Source: Streptomyces sp. NRRL F-5122 (GTDB lineage: Bacteria > Actinomycetota > Actinomycetes > Streptomycetales > Streptomycetaceae). Taken from it: a DNA stretch of 64,000 bases. A program made the translations under genes and the position numbers. Of the stretch, positions 39,615 to 48,868 are shown piece by piece. Position 1 is the stretch's first letter. Every line of letters starts with the position of its first letter. Location of the stretch: assembly GCF_001507435.1 (NCBI RefSeq), contig NZ_LMWH01000001.1, positions 186,001 through 250,000 on the forward strand, in the 5' to 3' direction. The notes below the pieces were generated by a model that did no database searches, was not told the origin of the DNA, and saw only the letters and a list, made by a program, of their open reading frames with translations.

Positions 39615-41079
39615 TCATCCCGCTGCACTCGTTCCACTGGCGCGGTGCGGAAGTACCTCGTCGCAGGCGCTCCGCAGACGCCGCACCCCCTCCGCGATCT
39701 CCCCGGCGCCCGCCACCGCCGCGAAGCTCAACCGGAGGTGGGCCGCCGGAGGTTCGGCACTGAAGTAGGGGCGCCCGGGGGTGACCGCCACTCCCGCACG
39801 CAGGGCGCCCGCGACGAGGGCGGGCTCGTCGGTGCCGTCGGGCAGTCGCACCCAGAGGTGGTAGCCGCCCGACGGGACGTGCGGCAGCGCCAGTTCGGGC
39901 AGACGCAGGCCCAGCGCGGCGGTCATCGCGTCCCGGCGGCTCATCAACTCGGAGGAGACGGCCCGCAGATGCCGCGGCCAGGCGGGCGAGCCGACGAGTT
40001 CGAGTGCCGCCTCCTGCAGCGGACGCGGCACGAAGAACGTGTCGACGATCTGGATGGCACGCAGCCGCTCAAGGACCGGGCCGCGGGCGGCGAGGGCACC
40101 GACCCGGAAACTCGGCGAGGTCGCCTTGGTGAGCGAGCTGACGTGCACGACGACGCCCTCGGGATCCTCGGCGGCGAGCGGCGGCGGCAGGGGCCCCGCG
40201 TCCTCGTGCACCAAGCGGCGCACGAAGTCGTCCTCGATCACGAACGCGCCGGCGTCCCGCGCGATGCGCAGCACCTCGCGGCGGCGCTCGGGCGCGAGGA
40301 CGGCACCGGTCGGGTTCTGGAACAGCGGCTGGCAGACGAAGACCCGGGCGCCGCTCGCCCGGAACGCGTCCGCCAGCAGGGCCGGTTTCACCCCGTCCGC
40401 GTCGACCGGGACGGGCACCGGCCGGAGCCCGGCCGCGCGCGCGATCGCGAGCATTCCGGGGTATGTGGGCGATTCGACCAGGACCGGCGCGCCCGGGGGC
40501 GCCAGCGCCCGCAGCGCGGTGGTGAGCGCGGACTGGCCGCCCGCCGAGATCAGCACGTCCGCCGTGGTGACCGCACCGCCTATGCTCCGCGCGAACCACT
40601 CACGCAGCTCCGCGATCCCCTCCATGGGCGGCCGGGCCCAGGCACCCGGCCGGCGCCCGGCCCGCGACAGAGCCGCGCCCATGGCGCGTTCGGGCTGGAG
40701 CACGGGATGCAGATAGCCTCCGTTGAACTCGACGACCCCGGCGGGCGGGGCGGCAAGCGAGGTCAGCACCCCTGAGGCGTCGACGCTGCGCGGCACGAGT
40801 TCGGCGGAGGCTTCCGCGCTGAGGGCGACCTCCTGCCAGGAGGTGTCCCCGACCGCTCGGGCGACAGCCCGGGGCTCGGCGCGGAACGCGCCGGCCCCGG
40901 GCCGCGTCACCACGATTCCCTCGGCGGTCAGCTGGGCAAGCGCGCGCGACACGGTCACCGGGCTCACCCGGAACCGCTCGACGAGCGCACGACTCGACGG
41001 CAGCTTCTCACCCGGAGAGTAGCGCTTCACCTCAGTTCGCAGATGTTCCGCGAGTTCACCCACACTGCTACGCTCATGC

Positions 41080-41081
<2 letters not shown>
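39615..41081 (-). CDS. MocR-type GntR/aminotransferase regulator
   Basis: 488 residues. The N-terminal GntR winged helix (about 5-75, LPSSRALVERFRVSPVTVSRALAQL) is fused to a fold-type-I aminotransferase-like domain (about 120-480) with PLP Lys in HVSSLTKATSPSFRVGAL and Asn/Asp contacts in FQNPTGAVL and VIEDDFVR. MocR regulators use PLP or its adducts as signal. Start ATG 41081 overlaps the divergent EamA ATG by two bases. TATCCT lies 8 bases upstream, suggesting a leaderless message. It probably regulates the EamA gene. Confidence 0.92.
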
Positions 41082-42054
<973 letters not shown>

Positions 42055-42149
42055 CCGGGTGGGGTGCACGGACAGGGTCGGCCGGCGCAACCAGGCCGTG
42101 GACCCACGGCCACGGACCGATACTCCCGCACGTGACGAGGAGGCCCCAG

Positions 42150-42356
42150 ATGCGCGCAACTGTGGGCGACAAGCTTGTGCAGCACGGCAGGATCGTCGGG
42201 CAGCACGACAAGATCGGCGAGATCGTCGAGGTGATGGGGACGAACGGCAACCCGCCGTACCGCGTCCGCTTCCAGGACGGGCACGAAGGTGTGTGCTCGC
42301 CCGGCCCCGACACCGAGATCCGCCACAGGGAACTGGAGCAGCCGATCGGTCAATGA
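42150..42356 (+). CDS. DUF1918 domain protein
   Basis: 68 residues matching the small actinobacterial DUF1918 beta-barrel (VGDKLVQHGRIVGQHDKIGE, then NPPYRVRFQDGHEG). Function unknown; usually found as a stand-alone small soluble protein. GAGGAGG lies 8 bases before the ATG. It ends 13 bases before the stop of the convergent gene. Confidence 0.88.
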   Translation: MRATVGDKLVQHGRIVGQHDKIGEIVEVMGTNGNPPYRVRFQDGHEGVCSPGPDTEIRHRELEQPIGQ

Positions 42357-42369
42357 CGAGGGAGGGGAG

Positions 42370-43593
42370 TCACCGTGGTGGCTTCGCCGGCTGCCGGTAG
42401 TGGTCGGCCGTCACCCTCGACATCGCTCCGATCGGATCCTCCGCGACTTCCTTGGCGGCGAAGAAGACGTGCCCGCGCACCTGCGGGTACCGCTTGGCCA
42501 GGGTGAGGTGCCGGGAGAGTTCCGCCGGGCTCCGCCAGGCGGCGGGCTGGGCCGGGTCACCGGCCTTGTACAGCGCCTCACCCAGGTACAGCCCCACGGA
42601 CGTGCCCGCGGCGACCGCTGCCCACCAGCGGACTAGCTCCGCGTAGTCGGCGAGGCTGTAGCCGATGTTCCAGTACAGCTGGGGGCAGATGTAGTCGAGC
42701 CAGCCCGAGCGCACCCATGTCCTGGTGTCCGCGTACAGGTCGTCGTACGTCTGCACACCTGCCCGCGTCGCCGAACCACGGGAGTCGGTCGCGGCATTGC
42801 GCCACACCCCGAAGGGACTGACCCCGAAGCGGGCGGCGGGCCGGATCTGCCGTACACGGGCCGCGGTCTCCCGCACCAGGAGGTCGATGTTGTGGCGGCG
42901 CCAGGCAGCCCGGCTCGTGAAGCCGCCGCCGTACGCCGCGAACGCCGCGGCGTCCCCGAACGTCTGACCAGCGACCGGATACGGGTAGAAGTAGTCGTCG
43001 AAGTGGACGCCGTCGACCGGATAGCGGCGCACGGCGTCGAGGATCGCGTTCTCGACAAAGGCGCGGACAGCGGGCAGCCCGGGGTTGTAGTAGAGCTGCC
43101 CGCCGTACGCCACGGTCCACTCGGGGTGCCTGCGTGCGGGATGCGACGCGGCGAGCCGGGACCGGTCGGTGTGGGTGGCGACCCGGTAGGGGTTGAACCA
43201 GGCGTGCAGCTCGAGCCCGCGGGCGTGCGCCTCCTGGACGGCCGTGCCCAGCGGGTCCCAGCCGGGATCCTTGCCCTGGGTCCCGGTGAGGTACTGGGAC
43301 CAGGGCTCGTACGGCGAGGGCCACATCGCGTCGGCCGTGGGGCGGACCTGGAAGAAGACGGTGTTCAGCCCGCGCCGTACCGCCGCGTCCAGGCGCTCGC
43401 GCAGCTGGGCCCGCTGGACGGACGCCGACAACCCGGGACGCGCCGGCCAGTCGCGGTTGAACACGGTCGCCAGCCACATTCCCCGCATCTCGACGCTCGC
43501 CCGCGGGTACCGTGGGGCGGCCGCCGCCCCGGTGGTCAGGACCGACAGGGACAGCGCCGCCCCCGTGAAAGCCCGCCGTGACAACCGCCCCAT
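42370..43593 (-). CDS. secreted glycoside hydrolase-like protein (GHL10/YngK family)
   Basis: 407 residues with a twin-arginine signal (LSRRAFTGAALSLSVLTTGAAA). The mature TIM-barrel has the family start EMRGMWLATVFNRDWP, LNTVFFQVRPTADAMW, LELHAWFNPYR and VDGVHFDDYFYP with a likely acidic catalytic pair, and LDYICPQLYWNIG. Related proteins (YngK, DUF187) act on bacterial cell-surface polysaccharides; the substrate is not known. ATG 43593 with GAGGA upstream. Confidence 0.88.
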   Translation of the reverse strand: MGRLSRRAFTGAALSLSVLTTGAAAAPRYPRASVEMRGMWLATVFNRDWPARPGLSASVQRAQLRERLDAAVRRGLNTVFFQVRPTADAMWPSPYEPWSQYLTGTQGKDPGWDPLGTAVQEAHARGLELHAWFNPYRVATHTDRSRLAASHPARRHPEWTVAYGGQLYYNPGLPAVRAFVENAILDAVRRYPVDGVHFDDYFYPYPVAGQTFGDAAAFAAYGGGFTSRAAWRRHNIDLLVRETAARVRQIRPAARFGVSPFGVWRNAATDSRGSATRAGVQTYDDLYADTRTWVRSGWLDYICPQLYWNIGYSLADYAELVRWWAAVAAGTSVGLYLGEALYKAGDPAQPAAWRSPAELSRHLTLAKRYPQVRGHVFFAAKEVAEDPIGAMSRVTADHYRQPAKPPR

Positions 43594-43764
43594 TGCACAT
43601 CCTCGTACGCTGCGGATCCGCGCCCTCACGGATCGTCTCCGCGGCACAGCATGCACCCACCCCGGCGATCGATCATCGATACTTGGGAGTAACGTGCACG
43701 AATGGAGCAGGCGACCGGGACCCGAACGGACCTGCCACAGCCGTAGATCAGCGAAAGGGACGAT

Positions 43765-44625
43765 GTGACCGACATCGAACGCGTCGGAGTGGTGGGCTGC
43801 GGCCAGATGGGAGCGGGGATCGCCGAGGTCTGCGCCCGCTCGGGACTGGACGTGAAGGTCGCCGAGACCACCGGCGAAGCCCTGGAGTTCGGCCGGACCC
43901 GTCTGTTCACTTCCCTGGCCAAGGCGGCCGAGCGCGGCAAGATCTCCGAAGAGGAGCGGGACGCGACACAGGCGCGCCTGACCTTCACCACCGACCTCGG
44001 TGAGTTCGCGGACCGCGACCTGGTGATCGAGGCGGTCGTCGAGAACGAGCAGGTGAAGACGGAGATCTTCCAGGTGCTCGACCAGGTGGTGACCCGCCCG
44101 GACGCCATCCTCGCCTCCAACACGTCCTCGATCCCGCTGGTGAAGCTCGCGGTCGCCACCTCGCGTCCCGACCATGTGATCGGCATCCACTTCTTCAACC
44201 CGGCGCCGGTGCAGAAGCTCGTCGAGCTGATCCCTGCGCTCACCACGTCCGAAGGCACCATCGGCCGGGCGCAGTTGTTCGCCGAGAAGCTCCTCGGCAA
44301 GCACGCGATCCGCGCCCAGGACCGCTCCGGATTCGTGGTCAACGCGCTGCTCGTGCCCTATCTGCTGTCCGCCATCCGCATGTTCGAGTCGGGCATCGCG
44401 GGCCGCGAGGACATCGACAACGGCATGGAGATGGGCTGCGCCCACCCGATGGGCCCGCTGAAGCTCTCCGATCTGATCGGCCTGGACACCATCGTCTCGA
44501 TCGCCAACTCGATGTACGAGGAGTACAAGGAGCCGCTGTACGCCGCTCCCCCGCTGCTGCAGCGCATGGTGGAGGCGGGCCGGCTGGGGCGCAAGAGCGG
44601 CTCCGGCTTCTACTCCTACTCCTGA
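43765..44625 (+). CDS. 3-hydroxybutyryl-CoA dehydrogenase
   Basis: 286 residues. NAD(P)-dependent oxidation/reduction of 3-hydroxyacyl-CoA. Rossmann motif VGVVGCGQMGAGIAEV at the start, catalytic His in IGIHFFNPAPVQKLVE with the Ser in SNTSSIP, and C-terminal AHPMGPLKLSDLIGLD. Likely serves butyryl-CoA supply or fatty-acid/PHB metabolism. GTG at 43765 with AAAGGGA. Followed by a strong terminator. Confidence 0.94.
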   Translation: MTDIERVGVVGCGQMGAGIAEVCARSGLDVKVAETTGEALEFGRTRLFTSLAKAAERGKISEEERDATQARLTFTTDLGEFADRDLVIEAVVENEQVKTEIFQVLDQVVTRPDAILASNTSSIPLVKLAVATSRPDHVIGIHFFNPAPVQKLVELIPALTTSEGTIGRAQLFAEKLLGKHAIRAQDRSGFVVNALLVPYLLSAIRMFESGIAGREDIDNGMEMGCAHPMGPLKLSDLIGLDTIVSIANSMYEEYKEPLYAAPPLLQRMVEAGRLGRKSGSGFYSYS

Positions 44626-44680
44626 TCCGTTCCCGACGTCGCGACCCCTCGGTCACGGACCGTCGCACGCCGTCCCCTGC

Positions 44681-44710
44681 GGGCCCGGCACCGTTCCCGG
44701 TGCCGGGCCC
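44681..44710 (+). terminator. terminator after 3-hydroxybutyryl-CoA dehydrogenase
   Basis: Perfect 12-bp stem GGGCCCGGCACC/GGTGCCGGGCCC with a 6-nt loop, about 55 bases past the stop. Confidence 0.75.
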
Positions 44711-44841
44711 GTGTCATTCACACACCGTGTGCGCACCGGACCCGCATATGCCGCGCGCACACTCTCCCGCCGCGCCCACCAGGCGAGTTGACTCTCCATG
44801 CACATGCAAGGGATGTGACGACTACGGAAAGGAGCGGACTC

Positions 44842-45099
44842 GTGACCGCCGACCCCGAGCATCCCGTGGTCCAAGGAGAAGTCGCAGAGTTACGCCGCCG
44901 CCTCGATGTGGCACACGCCCGGGTCGAGGGAGGGCTGGCCCTGCTCAGTCATCGCGCCGAGGAGACCGCGAAGGACCTGGACGACCTGAGCACAAGGGTC
45001 GTCGCGCTGGAGCACACGCGCTGGCCCCTGCCCGCGGTTGCCGCACTGACGGCCGTGGGCGCCCTCGTCGTGACGATCTGGCAGGCGTGGGCCCACTAG
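44842..45099 (+). CDS. small coiled-coil membrane-anchored protein, unknown function
   Basis: 85 residues: an acidic N-terminus, a helical coiled-coil-like stretch (about 10-60, EVAELRRRLDVAHARV ... TKDLDDLSTRVVALEH pattern of heptads), then one C-terminal transmembrane helix (about 63-81). GTG at 44842 after GGAAAGGAG. Not a family I can name. Its TAG stop is the first three bases of the inverted-repeat element at 45097. Confidence 0.72.
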   Translation: MTADPEHPVVQGEVAELRRRLDVAHARVEGGLALLSHRAEETAKDLDDLSTRVVALEHTRWPLPAVAALTAVGALVVTIWQAWAH

Positions 45100-45175
45100 G
45101 GTCCGTCGTTTGGAGCATGTCGGCGTCGCGGGGCGTGGTCTCGCCCCAGCCGACCCGATCCAACGACAGACCCTA
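45097..45175. repeat. 79-bp inverted-repeat element between convergent genes
   Basis: Ends TAGGGTCCGTCGTTTGGA (45097-45114) and TCCAACGACAGACCCTA (45159-45175) are near-perfect inverted repeats. TCGGC/GCCGA and GGGGCG/CGCCCC (around 45129-45146) continue pairing inward, so the whole unit folds as one long hairpin. The TAG at each end is the stop codon of the flanking gene. A related but decayed copy is at 8523. It is MITE-like or a bidirectional terminator family. Confidence 0.7.
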
Positions 45176-45742
45176 GCCCGCCGAGCCGCGGGACGGTGAG
45201 GGCCATACGTCCTGGCCGAGCCTGAGGTGGTGCAGGAGGAGGAGCGCGGCCGCCATGTTCGCGGCCGGGACCTCTCCGCGGGCGACCATGTCGGGGACGA
45301 GCTTGAGGGGAACCCATTCCCGACGGTCCGACTCGAAGTCGTCCACGGGGTGCCCGACGTACTCGCCCCCGTCGGCCCAGTAGATGTGGTGCCGGGCGTC
45401 GGTGAGGCCGTTGGAGGGCTCCACGCTCATGAGATGGTGCAGGGGTCCCGGCCGCCAGCCGGTCTCCTCCTCGAGCTCGCGGGCCGCCGCGTCGGCGATG
45501 TCCTCGCCGTCCTCGACGACGCCGGCCGCGAGCTCCCACCCCCAGCTGTCGGTGATGAATCGGTGCCGCCACAGCAGCAGCACCTCGTTGGCCTCGTTGA
45601 CGACCGTGGCCACGGCCACAGGCCTCAGCCGTATCAGGAAGTGGTCGAGATGCCTGCCGTCCGGCAGCTCGACATCAGCGAGATTGACGCTGAACCAGCG
45701 GTTTTCATACACAGTTTGTTCGTTCCGCTTCGTCCACTGCAC
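45173..45742 (-). CDS. NUDIX hydrolase (ADP-ribose pyrophosphatase-like)
   Basis: 189 residues. The Nudix box is complete: GVVEDGEDIADAAARELEEE followed by TGW. The position and the preceding RLRPVAVATVV strand fit an ADP-ribose/sugar-nucleotide pyrophosphatase, but the substrate is inferred only. GTG start at 45742 with GGAAGG. Its TAG stop lies in the end of the inverted-repeat element. Confidence 0.9.
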   Translation of the reverse strand: MQWTKRNEQTVYENRWFSVNLADVELPDGRHLDHFLIRLRPVAVATVVNEANEVLLLWRHRFITDSWGWELAAGVVEDGEDIADAAARELEEETGWRPGPLHHLMSVEPSNGLTDARHHIYWADGGEYVGHPVDDFESDRREWVPLKLVPDMVARGEVPAANMAAALLLLHHLRLGQDVWPSPSRGSAG

Positions 45743-45893
45743 GGTTCTGCCACCTTCCGTCGAGTAAGTGGCAATATCGCAGCAGGAGCGTCAACTCAGC
45801 AGGCTCACAGTGACGCACACCCGGCGCAGCCGCGGGCGCAGTCGGCCGCGCCGGCGGGAGAGCCGGACTCTCCGGCCGTGCGCGCGGCGATGT

Positions 45894-47234
45894 CTACAGC
45901 GGTACGCGCAGGGCCCCGTCGATCAGTTCGGCCGCCTCGGCCGTCCCGGCACAGCCGCTGCGTACGAGGTGTTCGCGCACCGCCCGGAGTCTGTCGCGCA
46001 GGCGCATGGACTCCATCCCCCGGGCCCGCTCGGCCATCTCGACGGCGGTGGCCACCGCCTTGTCGGCGTTGCCCTGGCGCAGTTCGATCTGGCTGAGCAT
46101 CGCGAGCCGGTGCACCCTGCCCCGGTCGTGCGCCGGTGTGTCGACAGCGGCGGCGGCATGCTCCCCCGCTGCCACGAGGTCCCCGAGGCTGAGCAGTGCC
46201 TCCGCGACCTGGACGTTGACAAGACCGGGCTGGACGTAACCGGTCTCGTCCGGCTCGTGACCGCGCCGGATGCGCTCGGCGGCCGACTCGGCCCGCCGGA
46301 TGCAGGACAGCGCGCTCGTGGCGTCGCCGAGGTGCGCGTACGCCTTGGCCTGCATCGCGTACAGGTCGGAGGCGAGCGCCGGGGTGATCTGCCTGCCGGC
46401 GGCACGCAGCGCGGCTTCGGCGAACGCGACGGCCTGGCGGTACTCCTTCATGAACAGCGACTGGTTGACCAGCAGCGCTATCACATACGCGCCGAGCCCG
46501 CGGTCCCCGCTCGCCTTCGCCAGACGCAGGGCCTGGTGGAAATAGCGCTGGGCGAGCCCGTGTGCGTCCGAGTCGTAGGCGCAGATGCCCGCGATGGCCA
46601 CAAGGCCGCCGGTGGCACGGTGCAGTTGGCGCCCCATGGCGTCGGTGTAGCTGCCGCGGAGCAGCGGCGCGGTCTCGGCGTTGAGGAAGCCGACGATACG
46701 GCTGCGGGTCGCCACTCCCCCCGCCTTGCGGTACATCTGCTCGTAGTGGGCACGGGCGGCGCGCAGCATGTCGACGTCCGCCGGGGTGACCCGGTGCCTG
46801 CCGCCGCGCGAGACGTCCACGTCCTCCGGCGGGTTCTCCCACTCCCACACGGGCATCACCGCAGGGGTGCCCGTGACGGCGGCGGCGCCCAGGATGTGGG
46901 GCCGCTGCTGCTCGTCGGACCGCCACAGCGCCGTGGCCCGTTCCACAAAGCCGGACAGGCCGGAACCGTGCGCGGCGGCCGGTTCGCCGGGCACCCCGAG
47001 ACCGATGTCGTCCAGGGTCACCGGACGGTGCAGGCGGGCGGCGAGCACCTCGCAGATCAGGTCGGGCACCTGGCCTCGGGGACGCTGCCCCTTCAACCAC
47101 CGCGCCACGGCGGTGTGTTCGTATCTGAGCGCGAGACCGCGCGCCCGACCCGCCTGGTTGACGTGCGCGGCGAGTCCCGCGTGGGATATCCCTGCCTCGT
47201 CGAGGATCGCGTCGAGCAGAGTGTTGGGCTGCAT
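45894..47234 (-). CDS. NsdA-like helix-turn-helix/TPR regulator
   Basis: 446 residues. N-terminal HTH-like domain (about 5-75) with GISHAGLAAHVNQAGRARGL and HTAVARWLKGQRPRGQVP; the C-terminal two thirds are alpha-helical repeats of TPR character (SYTDAMGRQLHRATGGLVAIAG onwards). This architecture is typical of Streptomyces regulators related to NsdA, a negative regulator of sporulation and antibiotic production (recalled family, not proven orthology). ATG at 47234 with GGGGGG upstream. A palindrome 46 bases upstream may be its operator. Confidence 0.78.
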   Translation of the reverse strand: MQPNTLLDAILDEAGISHAGLAAHVNQAGRARGLALRYEHTAVARWLKGQRPRGQVPDLICEVLAARLHRPVTLDDIGLGVPGEPAAAHGSGLSGFVERATALWRSDEQQRPHILGAAAVTGTPAVMPVWEWENPPEDVDVSRGGRHRVTPADVDMLRAARAHYEQMYRKAGGVATRSRIVGFLNAETAPLLRGSYTDAMGRQLHRATGGLVAIAGICAYDSDAHGLAQRYFHQALRLAKASGDRGLGAYVIALLVNQSLFMKEYRQAVAFAEAALRAAGRQITPALASDLYAMQAKAYAHLGDATSALSCIRRAESAAERIRRGHEPDETGYVQPGLVNVQVAEALLSLGDLVAAGEHAAAAVDTPAHDRGRVHRLAMLSQIELRQGNADKAVATAVEMAERARGMESMRLRDRLRAVREHLVRSGCAGTAEAAELIDGALRVPL

Positions 47235-47279
47235 CCGTGCCCCCCCGTGACTCGGTCTCGACAGCGTAGTGCGTTCGCC

Positions 47280-47296
47280 TTCACACGGGGTGTGAA
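47280..47296. promoter_or_regulatory. TTCACAC palindrome upstream of NsdA-like gene
   Basis: TTCACAC-GGG-GTGTGAA, perfect 7+3+7, 46 bases before the ATG. Candidate operator for autoregulation. Confidence 0.45.
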
Positions 47297-47530
47297 CAGA
47301 GTGCGCGAATCCGGGATGTGCGCGCGCTGTTGCGGACAGTTTCCGCCCGCTTGACTGAAAACCCTCGTAAGAGGCCGGCCGGGCCGCCGGCTCCCCCTCG
47401 TACAGTGCGGCGGTCCGAATCCGCGCCGTCCGCCCAGCTGCCTGCCCGACACTCCGTAGCGGGGCGGACGGCGCGGCCGTGTGGACACGCTCCGGCGGAA
47501 AGGCGGGGACAGCCGGAGCGTCGTCGGCAG

Positions 47531-48607
47531 TCAGGAGCGCTGGGTCGGACGCGGGTTCGTCGGCAGAGGACGCGCCCATGCGGTGGCCCCGCACGCGTCA
47601 CGGTCCGGCGGCTCCGCGGCGGCGGCCCGGGACAGACGGTCGTTGAGCAGTACCAGCAGGGCGACGTCGTCCCGGAGTCGGCCGCCGGTGTGGCGGAGCA
47701 GACCGGTGAAGACGTTCCGCAGCAGCGCCTGTGGGTGCGGAGGCCGGGCGCGGACGGCCTCGCCGAGCAGAGCGGGCAGGGGAAAGAATCGGCCACGGCC
47801 GTCCCGGGCGTCTTCCGCGCCGTCGGTGTACAGGAACAGCGCCTGTCCCGGCGCCAGCCGGCCGCAGTCGGTCGGAGGCAGGTCCGCGGGAAGGGGGAAC
47901 GGTCCGAGCGGAGGCAGCGGATCGTCGCCCGACAGAGCCGCGAGCCGCCCGGGCTCGAGCAGATACGGCCAGGGATGCCCGCAGTTCAGCCCGCGTACCT
48001 CGCCGCCGTGGTCGATCTCCAGGAGCAGCAGGGTCACGAACTCCTCGGCCACCGGGGTGTCGGGTACGGAGCCGGCCGAGGGATGTTCGGCCCTCGCCCG
48101 CTCGCGCAGATGGCGGGCGAGTGACCGGTCCAACCGGCGCAGCACGCCCGCCAGTTCGGGCTCGTCGTGCACGGCCTCCCGGAAGCTGCCGAGGACGGCG
48201 GCGACGGTGGCGAGGGCGGCGAGACCGTGTCCGCGCACGTCGCCCATCACGATCCGGACGCCGTGCTCGGTGGCGATCACCTCGTACAGGTCGCCCCCGA
48301 CGGTGGCCCCGCACTCGGCGGAGAGCCGCGCGGCGGCGACCTCCAGCCCGGCGATGCGCGGCGGGAGCGGCCGCAGCACCACGCTCTGGGCGGCCCCCGC
48401 GACCTTGCGGGCCTGCCGTAGCTCCCGGAGAAGGGCGCGTCTGACGTACAGAAGCAGTCCGGTACTCATGGCGACGGCCATCGCGCCGCCCGCGGTCCGT
48501 GCGCGGCCACCGCCCTGCCGGGCGAGCGGCGATGCCGACGGCCGGTGGATGCGCGCGGCAACGCTGAGCCATGGCCCACGAACGGGCCAGGCCTTGATAC
48601 GGGTCAT
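47531..48607 (-). CDS. SpoIIE-family PP2C serine/threonine phosphatase, membrane-anchored
   Basis: 358 residues. A short hydrophobic segment near residues 40-55 (AMAVAMSTGLLLYV) anchors it, then a SpoIIE/PP2C domain with metal-binding Asp in GGDLYEV and MGDVRGHG, LNCGHPWPYLL, LFLYTDGAEDARD and RDDVALLVL. Such phosphatases usually act on anti-sigma-factor antagonists; no partner gene is adjacent. ATG at 48607 with GGGGGG. Confidence 0.88.
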   Translation of the reverse strand: MTRIKAWPVRGPWLSVAARIHRPSASPLARQGGGRARTAGGAMAVAMSTGLLLYVRRALLRELRQARKVAGAAQSVVLRPLPPRIAGLEVAAARLSAECGATVGGDLYEVIATEHGVRIVMGDVRGHGLAALATVAAVLGSFREAVHDEPELAGVLRRLDRSLARHLRERARAEHPSAGSVPDTPVAEEFVTLLLLEIDHGGEVRGLNCGHPWPYLLEPGRLAALSGDDPLPPLGPFPLPADLPPTDCGRLAPGQALFLYTDGAEDARDGRGRFFPLPALLGEAVRARPPHPQALLRNVFTGLLRHTGGRLRDDVALLVLLNDRLSRAAAAEPPDRDACGATAWARPLPTNPRPTQRS

Positions 48608-48803
48608 GCCGGCCCCCCAAGAGTCCTGGGTGCACGGAAGCGGCCCGCAGGGTCCGTCCTCGCGCCCCCCGAGCCGGTCCGATTCTGTCGGCAGCCCACC
48701 CGGAACAGTCCGGATCCCGCGGATCAGCCACCCGAACGAGTGAGGTGATCGACAGCGGTACGGAGGCTCACACCCCACGAGGGAGCGCGAAACAGAACCG
48801 CGC

Positions 48804-48831
48804 GACCGGCCACGGATGACCGTGGCCGGTC
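48804..48831 (-). terminator. terminator after pheT
   Basis: GACCGGCCACGG/CCGTGGCCGGTC perfect 12-bp stem, 4-nt loop, about 40 bases past the pheT stop. Confidence 0.75.
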
Positions 48832-48868
48832 GACGACCCGCCGTTCCCCGCTCCGCCGGTGCGGGCGA

